This document shows positions 46,200 to 62,124 of a DNA stretch of 64,000 nucleotides, piece by piece. Both the position numbers and the translations under genes were made by a program. The notes under the pieces were generated by a model, which saw only the letters and a program-made list of their open reading frames with translations, searched no databases and was not told the DNA's origin. Position 1 is the first letter of the stretch, and every line of letters starts with the position of its first letter. The DNA is from Pseudoscleropodium purum (taxonomy: Eukaryota; Streptophyta; Bryopsida; Hypnales; Brachytheciaceae), in NCBI GenBank assembly GCA_963969395.1, contig OZ017798.1, forward strand, positions 18,468,173 to 18,532,172. Direction: 5' to 3'.

Positions 46200-47200
46200 T
46201 GTAAGGTTGTCAAGGACACTAAATGTCTGATGGATGATAAAGAATTCTTTTGTATAGGACAAAAATACAACTATTCATCCTCCAAGTTTTGTTGTAAAAA
46301 AGGAACATCCTTTATAGTAGTTTGACCTTGCAATGCAGAGGACTATGTCAACTTATGCAAAATTTGCATTTTGAATAGAAGTAGGGAAGAGCAGAAAAAC
46401 CATCTTACAGCAACAAGAAAAAAGAGGGTGCAGAATTTGCCCTCTACAAGAAAATACTTAGAAATTGGCCACAATGCATGTGAAATTCAACTTGCGACAA
46501 ACACCACCACTTTCGTGACATCAGCTACTTTGTTTTTTCTTATAAGTTTTAGCTTTTTTATCATATTTTACAAAATGTCTTTTGAGTCTGTACTTCAAGG
46601 GCAATACATTGCAACATACACAGATCATGCCCATTTCTACCCCAAAACATTATATTCCTCAAGCTTCATAGGCTTCTCAAGTTACAGAAATTTCTTGCTA
46701 ATCCTGATGTGTATGAACAAATCGATTATTTGCAAATTAGTTTAGTCTTCACAGGAACCCATTTGGATACTGGAGGGTGCAATATCGAAGATGAACAGGA
46801 CAGCATTAGCCTAACAAAATTATCAGACGCAAAAACAGAATAAGATCTGTATAGGAGAACAAGCTTTGACCATGCAATTGAAAGAGACTTTCAGATGTTA
46901 CAATAAGCTTAAGTTGTAAGCGGCACTTAAGTTATGCACGCTGGAAAGCATGACTGGCAGAGTGACATTTCCGCATTTGAAATGACAACTTTTTCCAAGG
47001 CCTGGTCCTAAAAAATATTGTAAAAAAATCTGAAGGAATTGTTCTATTTTCTCCTACCTAAAACCCTGAAAAAATAATTAGTCGAACATACTCTTCTCAA
47101 CAGAGAAATCAGAGCAAAACTTTTGCTTTCTTTCATGAATCTCCCGCAGTCTTTCTAAAATAACTGAACTTCTAAGAATGTCCAAAACCATTACGTGAAC
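46200..47200. other. Intergenic region, including the 3' flank of the Nopp140-like gene
   Basis: A 124-codon frame near 46371-46745 lacks an ATG at its start and shows no conserved features. The last few hundred bases are likely 3' UTR of the minus-strand gene that ends at 47213. Confidence 0.5.
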
Positions 47201-47212
47201 CAGTCGATTTGT

Positions 47213-50200
47213 TCACTCGTCATCAGAAAGTTGAAATTTGATTGAGTGGGATGAGTTGTCAATGGAGCCTCCCTTGTAAGAGCCTCGTTTCTTCTTAGTT
47301 TTTTCATGTCGGAAACCCCTGCATTGTGAAGAGATAACATTAAAACCACGCAGAGTAGCAGAAACACAGACAGCAATATCATACCGGTACTATGTGAACA
47401 CCTAAAAGGCAGAACTACATATAAGTTGGTTGTTGTGTCGCAGGTTTGGTTATCTTCTGAATTGGACCATGCCCAGAATAGTTCTCAGAATCCATGGTTA
47501 CTTACTTGCCCCGCACTCGACCAAGAACTTCTTGCGCCTTGGCTCCCCAGCCTTCTTCAGCTCCCAACTGGAAGCATAAATTGATCCTCAGCAGATGTTA
47601 CAAGGAAAATTTTGGGAAAGAAGGAAAATCCTGAACCCTAATGCACAAGGACTGAGATCTAGTGAAGTGACTAGATCATGTGCAAACGGGCCAGATGGTG
47701 AATTTCTTTTTTCTGTACAAGAATCAACAATTACCTACTAGGTTTCTACCAGAAATGTACCTTTCCCCAATAAGAGTTGTCAGCCAGCCTGTCGTCCAAT
47801 AATGTCACCTGATATGCCAAGGACTGATATGTTAGAAATTGAAAATGTACACTTCAATGCTAGAAAACTCATATGGCAACTCATTCAAAAGCACCTCCCA
47901 TTAACCTGAAAGTGCCCAATTGGCCCAGAGCGGCCGCTTCCATATCTATAAGGGTTAAAATGAATCATTCAGGAAGCTTGAATGAAGGAGGTCCAGTGTA
48001 ACAACAGAAAGGCGAAATCAAACCCTGTATTCAGGACTTGACAGAAATAAGTTTTGAAAGTTACTATGATAGACTATTATCTTCCAAAACGGATTTTAAA
48101 TTTTCAGCTAGGGCACTTCAGGGTCACAAAACTACAACACAACTAAAACGATCATGAAAATCAACGAACTTACAATTACAACAAATCGTCAGAAGCAGGA
48201 AACTTCACCTCTTCTACTTTCACTCTTTGAAAGGCTCTGGCTCCACTTGGTAACTTGGTAGCTGAGTCTTGCTTCCGTTTCTGCAATGACTGGGTCACAC
48301 CATTGTCTGTCGCAGTAGCAACTGCAACACCTTCTACATTCGCCTTCTTATTGACATGGCTTGCATCAGCTTCATCATCGTCAGCTTTCCTCTTCTTCTT
48401 GTTTACTGGAGGTACTATCACTTCTTCCGGCACCACTTCAGCTTTAGATTTTTTACTCTTCTTAACCTTAGGTTTGTCATCCGTTGGCTCTAGAGTTGTC
48501 TGCTTGTTTATCTTGGCTCCAGGTTTCTTCTTCAAAGCCACCTCCTCGGTTGGCTTAGGCAAAATTTTCCCGGACTTTTTCCCAGCAGGATTACTTGCGG
48601 CTTTCGTTTCTTCTTCATCTGATGAATCTGACGAGTCTGACGAATCTGCAGATGCCTGTGCACATCCAAGTAAAAACGAGGTAAGCAGAAAACTTTAAAG
48701 AAAAACTTATCACAGATTTATTCACGTTCATCACTAGAATAAACCATGCAATAATAATAAAACCTATGAATCACTGGTCCTAAAAAAGATCCTCAAGAAT
48801 GCTAAATGCACATTCCTAGGGCATTTGAAAATAGACGGAAGCCCACAAAAATACTACCCTCGAAGGAAGTGTGTTTTCAATGAAATAAGGGTACACGACC
48901 AAATATTTGCGGGCTACCACTTAGACTCCATTGCAACCAGCATACTACTTACCCTATTTTGTAGCAGTTCCCAAGAGGATATACATTGACCGGTAAAATC
49001 TCAGGCAGGAAACAAAATGTCAAGCACAAATTTGCCAGATAGATTACAGCATTCGGCCAGGAAAATTAGACACCTCAACTTTAAAAGAGACACAAAGTTT
49101 GCAAGAAAAGCCAACCTGCTTTCCGTTTACAGCTGCAACGTTTCCTCGGACGGTGCTCTTTATTTCCACACTCTCGTCACTGCTATCGCTTTCATCGTCT
49201 TCAGCCTTTGCAATAACAGTGGTTTTGGCTGTGACAATTTTTACTTCAGTCTTGGGTTTCTTTTCTGATTCATCTTCAGAATCATCATCCGAAGAATCAG
49301 AGGAAGAAGACTCTGCCTTCTTTGCGACAGCAGGTTGAGCGGCAACTGCATGTTTTGTGACCTTCTTTGAGGCTTCATCGTCACTATCCTCATCACTGGA
49401 GTCTGACGAAGAGGAAGCAGCCTTCTTTGCCTCGACTTTTGGTGAGGTACTTTTAACTAACTTAGTTTCAGGGGTTGGAGCAGGTTTGGTGTCCACCTCC
49501 ATCTCGTCGTCACTTGAGTCACTGCTGTCTGAGGAGATTGATGGTTTTGAAGCCTTTTTATCTGCAACTGCCGGCGTGACAGATTTCATTTCTACATCAC
49601 TATCGTCCTCGCTGGAGGAGTCCTCAGCCTGTATAGTAGGCACCGATGGCTTCTCGGCAACCTCAAGTTCCTCATCTGCAAATAACAATTACAAGCGATG
49701 CTCAATACACAATCCACGGTTTTCCTGCTCAACCAAAGTTGCTGATAGTGAACCAAACAGAGTCAAACCTACTGTGGAGACTTACCATCACTACTGGAAT
49801 CAGAGGAGGACGAATCAGCTGATTCTGTTACTAAGGGATTCTTTCCCTTCGCTAGGGCGGGAGGATTCTTTGCAGCCACTTTCTCATCTTCCGACTCGTC
49901 ATCTGAATCATCAGAGGGAGAAGACACAGATGCAGCTGCTTCCGGCTTTTTCTTCTCCACACCGTTCACTTTCGCAACTGCCTGAGCAGGTTTGACATCC
50001 TCGTCGTCAGAAGATGAATCATCCGAAGAACTTTCAGCCTTTGCTTTAACTACAGCCGGTGTTTTCTTTGCAGCTGGTACAACTGGAGCTTTCTTAGCAG
50101 CTACCTCCTCTTCATCATCAGAAGAGTCATCAGAATCGTCCGAAGAGCTTTCAGGATCAGGGTTTTTCACAACAGCCTTCGCATGGACTACATTTGCATC

Positions 50201-51071
50201 TGCCCGAGCTTTCCCCTCTACTTCCTTCTTACTGGCCAAAAATACAGAGCAGATCGCCTCAAGGTCGCCACTTACAGCAACCTTCGGTTCTCTCTGCACA
50301 AGCACGGAGCAATAGCTTAATAAACCCAGGAGAGGACACCAACTTGCAGTTTTAGCCACAGTGTTTCATTTTAGCCAATGCTCGAACATTTCACGGTGTT
50401 TCGTCACTATGCAAAGAAGAGGACGTTCAGAGCACTAAAACCCTAAACCCAAAACCCTACAACTACTTGTTGAACACCAGAAACTGGCCCAAAGGGCTGT
50501 ACCATATAAGCAACGAACGTAAACCCTACTAAACAGACTGGTATTCTAAAAGTTCCGAACACTTCTTCTTTGTCCTCGCACACACTAGGTTCGTAAAGCC
50601 TCAAAAACCCGAACAGAGACGCAAATTACAAAACCTATGAACATATTCCTCGCTCTTAAATACACACCTAAATCCTCAAGTAGCCAAAAATCAAGCTAAT
50701 GATAATTCTGCAGAATGCAACGCCCTACCAAGTTGCCATTGGTCCGCAGTACCAATTAAATGCGTAATTCCCAAAAATCTACAATGCTAAATTCCCGACA
50801 CTCTGAAGCGCCTAAAATTCCCGAACTTCCGAACACCCGAAGATTGCTGTGCTTCTGCACCATGGAACCAAACCCCTACAAAATGCCTACAATTTGCTAG
50901 AATTCGTTAAACCCTTCCAAAGATCAGTCCCTTCAGCCACAAAAGAGTTGCTCAGCGAGTTCACAAGAATCTTACAAAGCTGGTCTCGGAAACGAACGCC
51001 TTGAGCGTCTTCGCCAAGCCGCGCTTCCGCAGAAAATCAACCACGAGCTTGTCCACGCCCGACGACTCCAT
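47213..51071 (-). CDS. Nopp140/SRP40-type nucleolar phosphoprotein
   Basis: Chaperone-like phosphoprotein of nucleoli and Cajal bodies, linked to snoRNP and pol I biogenesis in other eukaryotes. Seven exons join in phase to about 608 residues: 51071-50976, 50293-49786, 49675-49116, 48655-48209, 47808-47761, 47567-47506, 47318-47213. The N-terminus is a LisH motif (VDKLVVDFLRKRGLAKTLKAF). The centre alternates acidic Ser/Asp/Glu clusters with Lys/Ala/Pro-rich basic stretches. The SRP40 C-terminal domain is clear across the last four exons: FQRVKVEE, DDRLADNSYW, GWGAKAQEVLGRVRG, GFRHEKTKKKRGSYKGG and HSIKF. The exon 4 donor is taken at GAG|GTGAAG because it joins smoothly to VTLLDDRL; reading on would end at TAA 48176. 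An upstream in-frame ATG exists, but 51071 places LisH at the start as in the family. Confidence 0.9.
47911..48120. repeat. Intronic repeat shared with the lycopene cyclase gene
   Basis: Starts AGTGCCCAATTGGCC and ends GGGCACTTCA. It is collinear with 63446-63640 (words GGCCGCTT, AATGAANCATT, AGAAATANGTTTTGAA, ATCTTCCAAA/AGCTTCCAAA, AGCTNAGGCACTT) at roughly 65-70 percent by eye. It lies in intron 4 of the Nopp140-like gene. Same orientation relative to both host genes. Confidence 0.65.
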
Positions 51072-51309
51072 GGACGGCAGCAGTTGAGGAGAAGAAGAGG
51101 AAGAGGGGAACGATAAGATTCGTATCGAAGAATGCTGCTGCTGCTGCTGCTGCCGCCGCAACTGGACGACTCGCGGCATCAACATACAAAAACACAAACA
51201 AATCGACTGAACTTCAGCTCCGGTCTCCACTGGCTTCTTCAAAACACCATCGCCGACTAAGCTGGGCTGAGCGTTAGGGTTTAGACCAAACCCTAATTTG
51301 GAGCGCAAA

Positions 51310-54300
51310 TTGAACGAATCGTCTCTCTTATTAGAATGAGTTGGGTGACTTGCTTTTACTTTGTAAAGCCCCTTTTACTACAGAATGAGCTTTATTACAA
51401 CAATGTTACTTCATATGTTGCAAAGATTTTTTTTAAAACTAGGATGTGCTGAGAAGATGGAAGCAATGTCTTTTATGTTTATTAATATTTTTAATTAAAA
51501 ACACCTTTTAAGTCATTTTTTATTCCTTAAATTTCAAGGCCTTTTTATCATCAATATCCACTAAAAACTACCATTTATATTGTAAAAGAAAAAAAATGTT
51601 AAAATTTTTTTTTTTGTTCATTTTACAACCATGGGATTTTATGATAGTCTAGTATAAGAATCTGTAGAAGAGATTTTAGAGAACTTTGGTTGTGTAGATT
51701 CCAAGATATTATTATTTAAAATTTTAAAAAACAAATTTTTTTCTACCTTGCATGATGAAAATATAAGACTTTGAATCCTTTTAACTTTAAATATTATAAA
51801 ATAAAGTTCTAATGTAAAAAATCTTTTTAGTCTAGAATTGAGTTAAGGATTTGATGGAAAAGAATCCAAAAAGAAAAACTTGTTTTTCATTCTTTAAAAA
51901 ATTATTAAGTAGAAGTTGACTGGTCTTAGATAGAAGGAAAAACTAAGTTGTTGATGCTCTAAAATGGATTTGATACATACAAATCCAAGTGATGTGCCAT
52001 TTTTCTAGCAAGTTAATTAAACCTTATGGATATTCTTGTGATCATAAAAATTGAATTCAAAAACATAACCAATATGTAATTTTTTCAAAAAGATGCAATA
52101 ATGCAATTAGAAAATCATATAATTTTTACATCACTAATCTAAATGGAATGAAACAAAGCATTCCAAATACACAAAACATAAATTATAGAAAAATACTTTT
52201 AATTTCAAATTTTTGTATTTCTTTATTTCTACCTAGGAGTAAATTACATTATAGGCTTAGGGAATGATTTATTAAAATCACTAAAAAGCTACCATTTCGA
52301 TCTCAAAGATCAAAAGCTTAAACAATTTTCTTTTTGTTTATTCCACTACAACATCTTCAAGTAGACTATTATAAAAATGTGTGGAAGAAATTTTGGAAAA
52401 TAGAATTATGTAAATTGTAAGAAATTAGCATGTGAAGTGAAAAAACAAATACTATTTTTTGCACCCTTCTAAACTAAATTATTACATCCATTGGAAATTT
52501 TGTTGTGGAGTTCCTAATTGTTTTAAATTTGTTTTAACTTTGGGCCAAAAAAAAATAAAAAACTTTGTATGATTTTATTGAACTCCAAATTTTGAAATGG
52601 GCCAATTCAACTAAGAACAATGAGTTTGTTGAATTCAAAGTGTAAATTGACCTTTAGCATCTTTTGTCTAAGAGCCAATTTATACTAGAGGTGAAAAGTC
52701 ATGGATAGCAAGCCTTCAACCAATGAGAGCTTCAAAAATTAACAAGAACAAAGAATGTAACTTTACACTTGAAATTTTAAGCTCAAGAGAGAGAAATCAA
52801 TGATGTGGATAATGCATTTGTCCTCCAAAAACACAAAAAAATGCATAAATTTTGAGTTTCCTTCAAATTGTAGTTAGGACTATTAGGCCCCTCTAAAGAG
52901 ATGGACTTAATTACAATTTGTTGTCTCCTTGGGCTAAAAGTCTTAAAGCCAATCATTTAAAAAGAATTCACATCATGAGTTGCCCTAGTTTAGAAATTCT
53001 ATCAACAATCTTCATATCAGAGAAGATTTACTTAGATTGAATTATGAAACTTTGATTGTTGGAGGAATTAGAGATGTCAGAGGACAAACATACATTAATA
53101 AATTACTATTTGTGTGTTTGTAATGTCTCTTACTTCTTTATTGGTATGGATGGAACTTTTTTAAAAAGAGAACTAAACGAAAAGAAATTTACACTTCTTC
53201 CTTCCAACACTCAATCATAGACTATTCTGCGGCTCAATGTGAAGCCCTAGTTGTACTAAAATGGCAGATTGAATACAATTGTGCCTCTTCTCATCTTACA
53301 TTACCTCCACAACCACAAAAACCTGCATGTTGCAACCAAGGTTGAGCTTCCTAAAGTTTTAAGGGATGAAGGCTAGTGCAAGATTTCATATGAAGCCAGC
53401 TCCCAAAAAATACCGTTGGGAAAAACACAAAGAACTTATTTCTTACAACGAAAAAGAAAATCTGGAGAATGTGAAATTCCATTGCAATGAGGGATACTCA
53501 TCGCCACTTTCTCTGCAGAAATAGAAATGAAGTTTTGGAGGTGGAATCCAAGATCAAATAGTACTTGCAACAAATGCCTGCCTCGCAGAGAACATCATAA
53601 CCGGTTGTTGTTTTTTAAATGCTGACCTGGCAACATTCCATTTGCAACCCATTACCATGACAAGTTGCAACTCATAACCTTCTTTCTTTCCAACTTGCTT
53701 CCTACACCTTCGGATCACGAAGATCAAAGGTTGTGATTGAAAAGTGAACAATTGGTTGTGTCCAATAATCTACTTGCCGCTAACATGGCTCATCGGTTAT
53801 CTAGTACATATTCACTCGTCCAAGGATTCCCAGTGGTGGATTCCTAGATGCCTTGCTTTGTCATCATGCCCTATTTGTGTAGTAAACAATGAATAAGTCA
53901 GAAAGTAATAGACCAAAAGATAAATGACAATAAAAATCAAGAATTTCCATTTGGCATTGCAAAAGACAATATATTTAAATGTATTATTCAAGATGTTTGT
54001 AAATTATATTTTGTGAATTCAATTTCTATAGAGATCAAAACCTCTGGTCTTTTAAGAAACTAATGTAGGTTTGTGATATTAGAGGTGCTACACTATTCTA
54101 GATTTTGATGCATTAGTAAGGTATGAGTCAACATCATTAGTAAGGTATGAGTCAATGTTGTTTTTCAAATTTGGGAGTGTTATGAAAGTTTGATGGTTGA
54201 TAAAAACTTTTGTAACAAGAAATAAACATTGAAGTTGGCTAAATGGATGGATTTATAGATCAAAATGTAGGTTCCTTTTCAAAGATGTAGAAAGGGATCC

Positions 54301-54450
54301 CTACCTCATTGGTAAACAATGTTATGGGAGTGTCAAACAATAGTGTGAAAATTTTCCAATTGGACATCACATTATATAACCAAGCAATTATCCTCCATGT
54401 GCCAGGAAGGTATTATACTTTGCTAGATCCCTATGAGGACTTCGAAGGTA
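51310..54450. other. AT-rich intergenic stretch
   Basis: About 3.1 kb of AT-rich DNA. The part after 53130 is less extreme and may hold old element sequence, but no frame has recognisable content. Nothing further supported. Confidence 0.5.
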
Positions 54451-54453
54451 ATT

Positions 54454-54617
54454 CAAGGATTAAGATTGGATGAAGACCAACAAGTCATAGAAGACAATTT
54501 TGTTTCCTTGTAGAAATCTTCTTTTCAAGGACAAAATCAAGGATTAAGATTGGGTGAGGACTGAGGAGCCATAGAAGACAATTTAGTTCCTTGTAGAGAC
54601 CCATTTTCAAGGAGGGA
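54454..54617 (+). repeat. 84-bp tandem duplication
   Basis: Two copies starting CAAGGATTAAGATTGG at 54454 and 54538, both containing CATAGAAGACAATTT and CCTTGTAGA. The sequence belongs to the inverse-oriented family related to 4440-5395. Confidence 0.85.
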
Positions 54618-54780
54618 AAAAGGACCCTTGGCAAACAATGTTATGGATATCCAAAAATTGCCAAGGATTCAAAGTGACCATAGATTAGAATGCTTCCTCT
54701 ACAGAATGAAATTGTACTTCATTTAAGAATGTTATGTTATGCCAATTTGCGGCATCAAAATCACAGAGAGATGCAAGTAG

Positions 54781-58341
<3,561 letters not shown>

Positions 58342-58374
58342 GGCCAATTGAATCTTCAGCTCCAATCCAAGCAC

Positions 58375-60440
58375 ACAATTCTACTAAAAAATCTTTCCAG
58401 GGTTTGAAGTGTCCTCAACTCTTCTCAACTTCTGAATTGAAGTGATCTCCAATCTTCTCAAGTTCTGGAAACAGCTACAAACTTGACTGAGTAGCGCAAC
58501 CCAAATCTCAGCATGAAATCAGCACGGAGTGTTACTCCACATCTAAAGTGTAGTGGTATGTATGAAACTTTGCACGAAGATCTGAGGTTTCAGTTGGGTT
58601 ATTGAAAGCGTGTCTGTACAGCCAAAATTTATCATTTAGATCAATTTAGTGATAAAATATTACTTAGTGGGAGTGTCTTTTTCAATCCTTGTAATTGTGA
58701 ATTTGAAATATTTCAATAATTATGCCAAAGTGTGACTTTCAATTGTCAAAATTAGAACTTTCAAATGCTTGGACATTTTTTAGTTGCCCACAGAAAAACA
58801 CAAAGCTCCAAAAACGTGAACAACTTTAGATATAATTGAGGTTTCAGATGGATTTCTCAAACTGCTCAAAGTGTCTCAAATTGCTCAAGTTCTGCTTGGT
58901 GAGAGGCCTCTTTCAAATTTGCCAATTTTTGTGAAATCATGCCAATTTAATGAATGTGACCTGATTTCAGTAGTGCCGTAATTGTTGACTGTTTGAGCTC
59001 ACTATTTTTTATTGTTTGGTAACACCAAGTTTACAGAATGTTTCTACCATACATGAAAATGATATGATCTGCCCACTCGGCAACTGGGGTAACTAAGATG
59101 AGTATGCATGGTTTCTGGGACTCTTTTGAGGCAGAATTAAATGGAATTGTGTAGAGTTCTTGAAATTCCACACTGAAAATCCCCTGCATCAGTTTTATTT
59201 CAAGGATTGTGAGACGATGACTATAAATGGTATTTTATTTTTGCATAATTCTACTTATTTCTAGAAAAAAATGTTCAATTTGGGGTTTTCTTTAATGATT
59301 CCTACCGGTATTAACAGAAGTAGGGAATTATGTCCTCTTCAATAAAATAAAAAAATCTTATATTGAAATAAAAATAATTCAAAAGTAGAAGAGAAATGTA
59401 ATATGATAAGAGAATTCATAGTAATTTTGATTCAAAGCATAAAATTACTAGAAAAAATTGCAATCCCCATGATTTCTATATTCTTGGCATTGTAGAAAAT
59501 TTACATTGCCGTACATTGCTCTAGAACACATGTGGAAACAATAAAGTGGTCAACTATAGATGCTTCTACTATATTCAGCCAGGCAAGAGTGCGTTAAAAA
59601 AGAAGGGCAGATGCAAAAGATTCTAGAATTGTCACTTTTGCCATTTTCAGTTTCTCATTTAAAAAAAAAAGACATTGTTACTATTTCCTCAAAGCAAAGC
59701 ATTTGTTTTATCAGATTTTTTATTAGCCTGTTTTGTGCGTAGCATTTGGAGAAAATAAGTTAGACTACAGTAGATTTCTTGAAATATATTATTGATAGAG
59801 TGCTACAAGAGAATTTTAATTTTTTTAAATTAAAATTTTCTCAAAAGTCTTCAGTCTTCACAGATGAAGTTTTTAGCTAGTCAAAGGCATCACCAAATCT
59901 AACCTACCCATGTTGGTGATACATCCCATCGACATGGAATATTGTTTACAGAAGGCTTTTGAGAACACCAAATTTCAAGTTCAAGTACACTGCTAGAAAG
60001 CATGAACCCTAAACCCAAAACCCTAAAAAAAAAAAAAGACCCCAACCAAAACCACCTTTCTGAGGCTCCAAAATTCAGCATCAGTTCACTCTCAGTTCAC
60101 TTACGCTCAAGGCTAAGCCAACTAGCTATGTGCAAAAATGCAGGAAAGTCATTACCTGCGTACAAACCCATTCTCAATGGTAAAATTAAAACCTAAATTT
60201 CATACAGAAACAAATTGCTGTTTTACAAGAGGATCTACCTCCAGAGCAATGACTCAATTTTCAAGTAAAATCCTACACAGCTTCCACAGCCTCACTCATA
60301 ATGCAGCTTTTGTTTATCCAAAGCCTCCTCCCCTTTGGTCCAACTTAGAGCCAAGAAAGCTGAAGCGCCAGACAATGACTCTTGACTATTACTCTAAAAC
60401 TGATTTTAAGGCACAATGACCTCAAATTCTCACAATGGTC
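58375..60440. other. Intergenic region upstream of the peroxidase gene
   Basis: The first few hundred bases should hold the peroxidase promoter, though no TATA box is clear enough to call. The remainder is AT-rich with a telomere-like ACCCTAAACCCAAAACCCTAAA at 60005. No gene is supported. Confidence 0.45.
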
Positions 60441-60447
60441 ATACAAA

Positions 60448-60812
60448 GGCCTCTCTATATATCATGAAATGGAATTCGTATAATCACTCTGCCTATAAAA
60501 GTAGTCTGCTCTAAATGCACCCATGCTCTAAAAGCAATCATGACACAGAGGTACATTTTGCTTTCTTCAATGCACCAAGAAGTGTACATTTCAGGACGTG
60601 GGCGCCCTTAGTGACCACAGCATTTCAACTTCAAAAATTTGTAACTAATTCCACAAAGGTTCAAAAAAAATGAAACAACTTGGGTTAGATGCCATTTCCA
60701 TTTTTCTTCATCTGGAAATTTGCTGAAAATTGTTTCAAGGAGTTTAGCTTCCCTCCAAAGGCAATCAGCTCTTAAATGGTTGCATTATGAACAGCCTACC
60801 TTAGAGAGACCT
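60448..60812 (-). mobile_element. MITE with GGCCTCTCTA termini
   Basis: 365 bp starting GGCCTCTCTATA and ending TTAGAGAGACC, imperfect inverted termini. It is the reverse complement of the copy at 2405-2710 and of the older one at 1190-1480. Non-coding. Target duplication not clear. Confidence 0.7.
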
Positions 60813-62124
60813 CCCTATGAATCATGAGGAACGTTCTCTTCACAACGCAGTCTAAAAAGTTCCTGCGACAAAGTCTTCAAACAAAATAGCAATACGATGA
60901 TTCAGCAACTTCGCCACTTCTTGAGCACCGAGTTGCAAAATTCGACACCTTGTTCAAAGTTTAAGATTACATACAAATGCCTTGTTCAATGATTGGTCTG
61001 AGAGCACTAAAACATGCCTGCGGAACCTATTTCATGGTAAGAGATTACATACAAATGCCTCGCCCAATTGGACAGAGAGGTTGTAACCCAAAAGGATAAT
61101 CAGGGATAAAAAAAAATCCAAGAATGAGGAAGCTTATTCCGCGTTCAAAAAACTAATGGATCCCACAGACAACACTAGAGAAATCGACACACTTATTAGA
61201 AGAGTAAAGTACAGAGCCAATGCTATCATTCACTACTATGACTGGCCTTTTGGAGGCTTCATTTGGGTCATCTCGAAAATGAGTCTCGCAAGTGGTATAG
61301 TTCCAATCGCCACGATCTCGGCCCGTGCATGATTTGTCGCATGTTTGAAGAGGGCGAGCCCAAATCCAATAAGCTGTGCTCAAAACAGACAACAGAGAAT
61401 CATGAATACGCCTGTTCATCTTCATCCCAAGAGACTCAAAACTTGGTGCTTTTAGGTGCAGTGAAAAGGATGTATGGTAGATATTATAATAATATTGGGT
61501 GCACCAGACTGAAAATGACCATAAAATTCCTTCATTCTGTAGATTGCTAAGAGAATGGTTGTGCTAAAAGTGCCTCCGTTTTAGGCCATGCGAAATGTGG
61601 AAAGAATCAGATGAATATTAACTCAAATTTAAGTATTTCTTGACCTAACCAATATCTAGAAATAATGCAGGTCAAACGTAAAGCAGCTGACCAGCCGTCA
61701 ATGGAGCCGCTGAACCTAGATTGTTGATAGAAAACGTTTGAAAGAAAAGTACTCAAAAAAGTTTGAAATCTCTAAAAAAATGTCCAAAGAATACCATAAA
61801 TCAACATTGTAACTCTTAAAATGACAACTACAGTGATTCTCTTACATTAAATTTTTTATGAAGAAATTGAAGCCAGGATGGAGGGCTCGTTGATAGTCTA
61901 GAGTTACGGAATTAGTTAAATTCAGTTTTAATGACATAAGTCACTGTTGTCGCTTCATGGAATCTGTTATTCTTAAACTGTGATAATACTATTCGGTTAT
62001 TTTCAAGCAATTGATAATACATCGGCACGAACTAATATTACCATGACCTGTACTACACAAAAAGACGAAATAATGTAAGACCCTCCTTCCAAGTGAACGG
62101 TGCAGACTATTAGCGAGTAAAGAG
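60813..62124. other. Intergenic region downstream of the lycopene cyclase gene
   Basis: Contains a short internal duplication (GATTACATACAAATGCC at about 60965 and 61045). Frames here are short and unsupported. Part of it could be 3' UTR or a further 3' exon of the cyclase gene. Confidence 0.45.

Noticed and set aside
46371..46745. 124-codon plus-strand frame after the hAT-like element
   Set aside because: It has no ATG at its start, no domain and biased AT-rich composition. It overlaps no splice context.
47916..47948. Possible extra exon of the Nopp140-like gene (Gly/Ser-rich reading between AG and GT)
   Set aside because: It lies in a repeat shared with an intron of another gene, and skipping it gives a continuous SRP40 domain.
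48255..50315. Plus-strand Ser/Phe-rich frames
   Set aside because: Antisense readings of the acidic serine clusters of the Nopp140-like gene.
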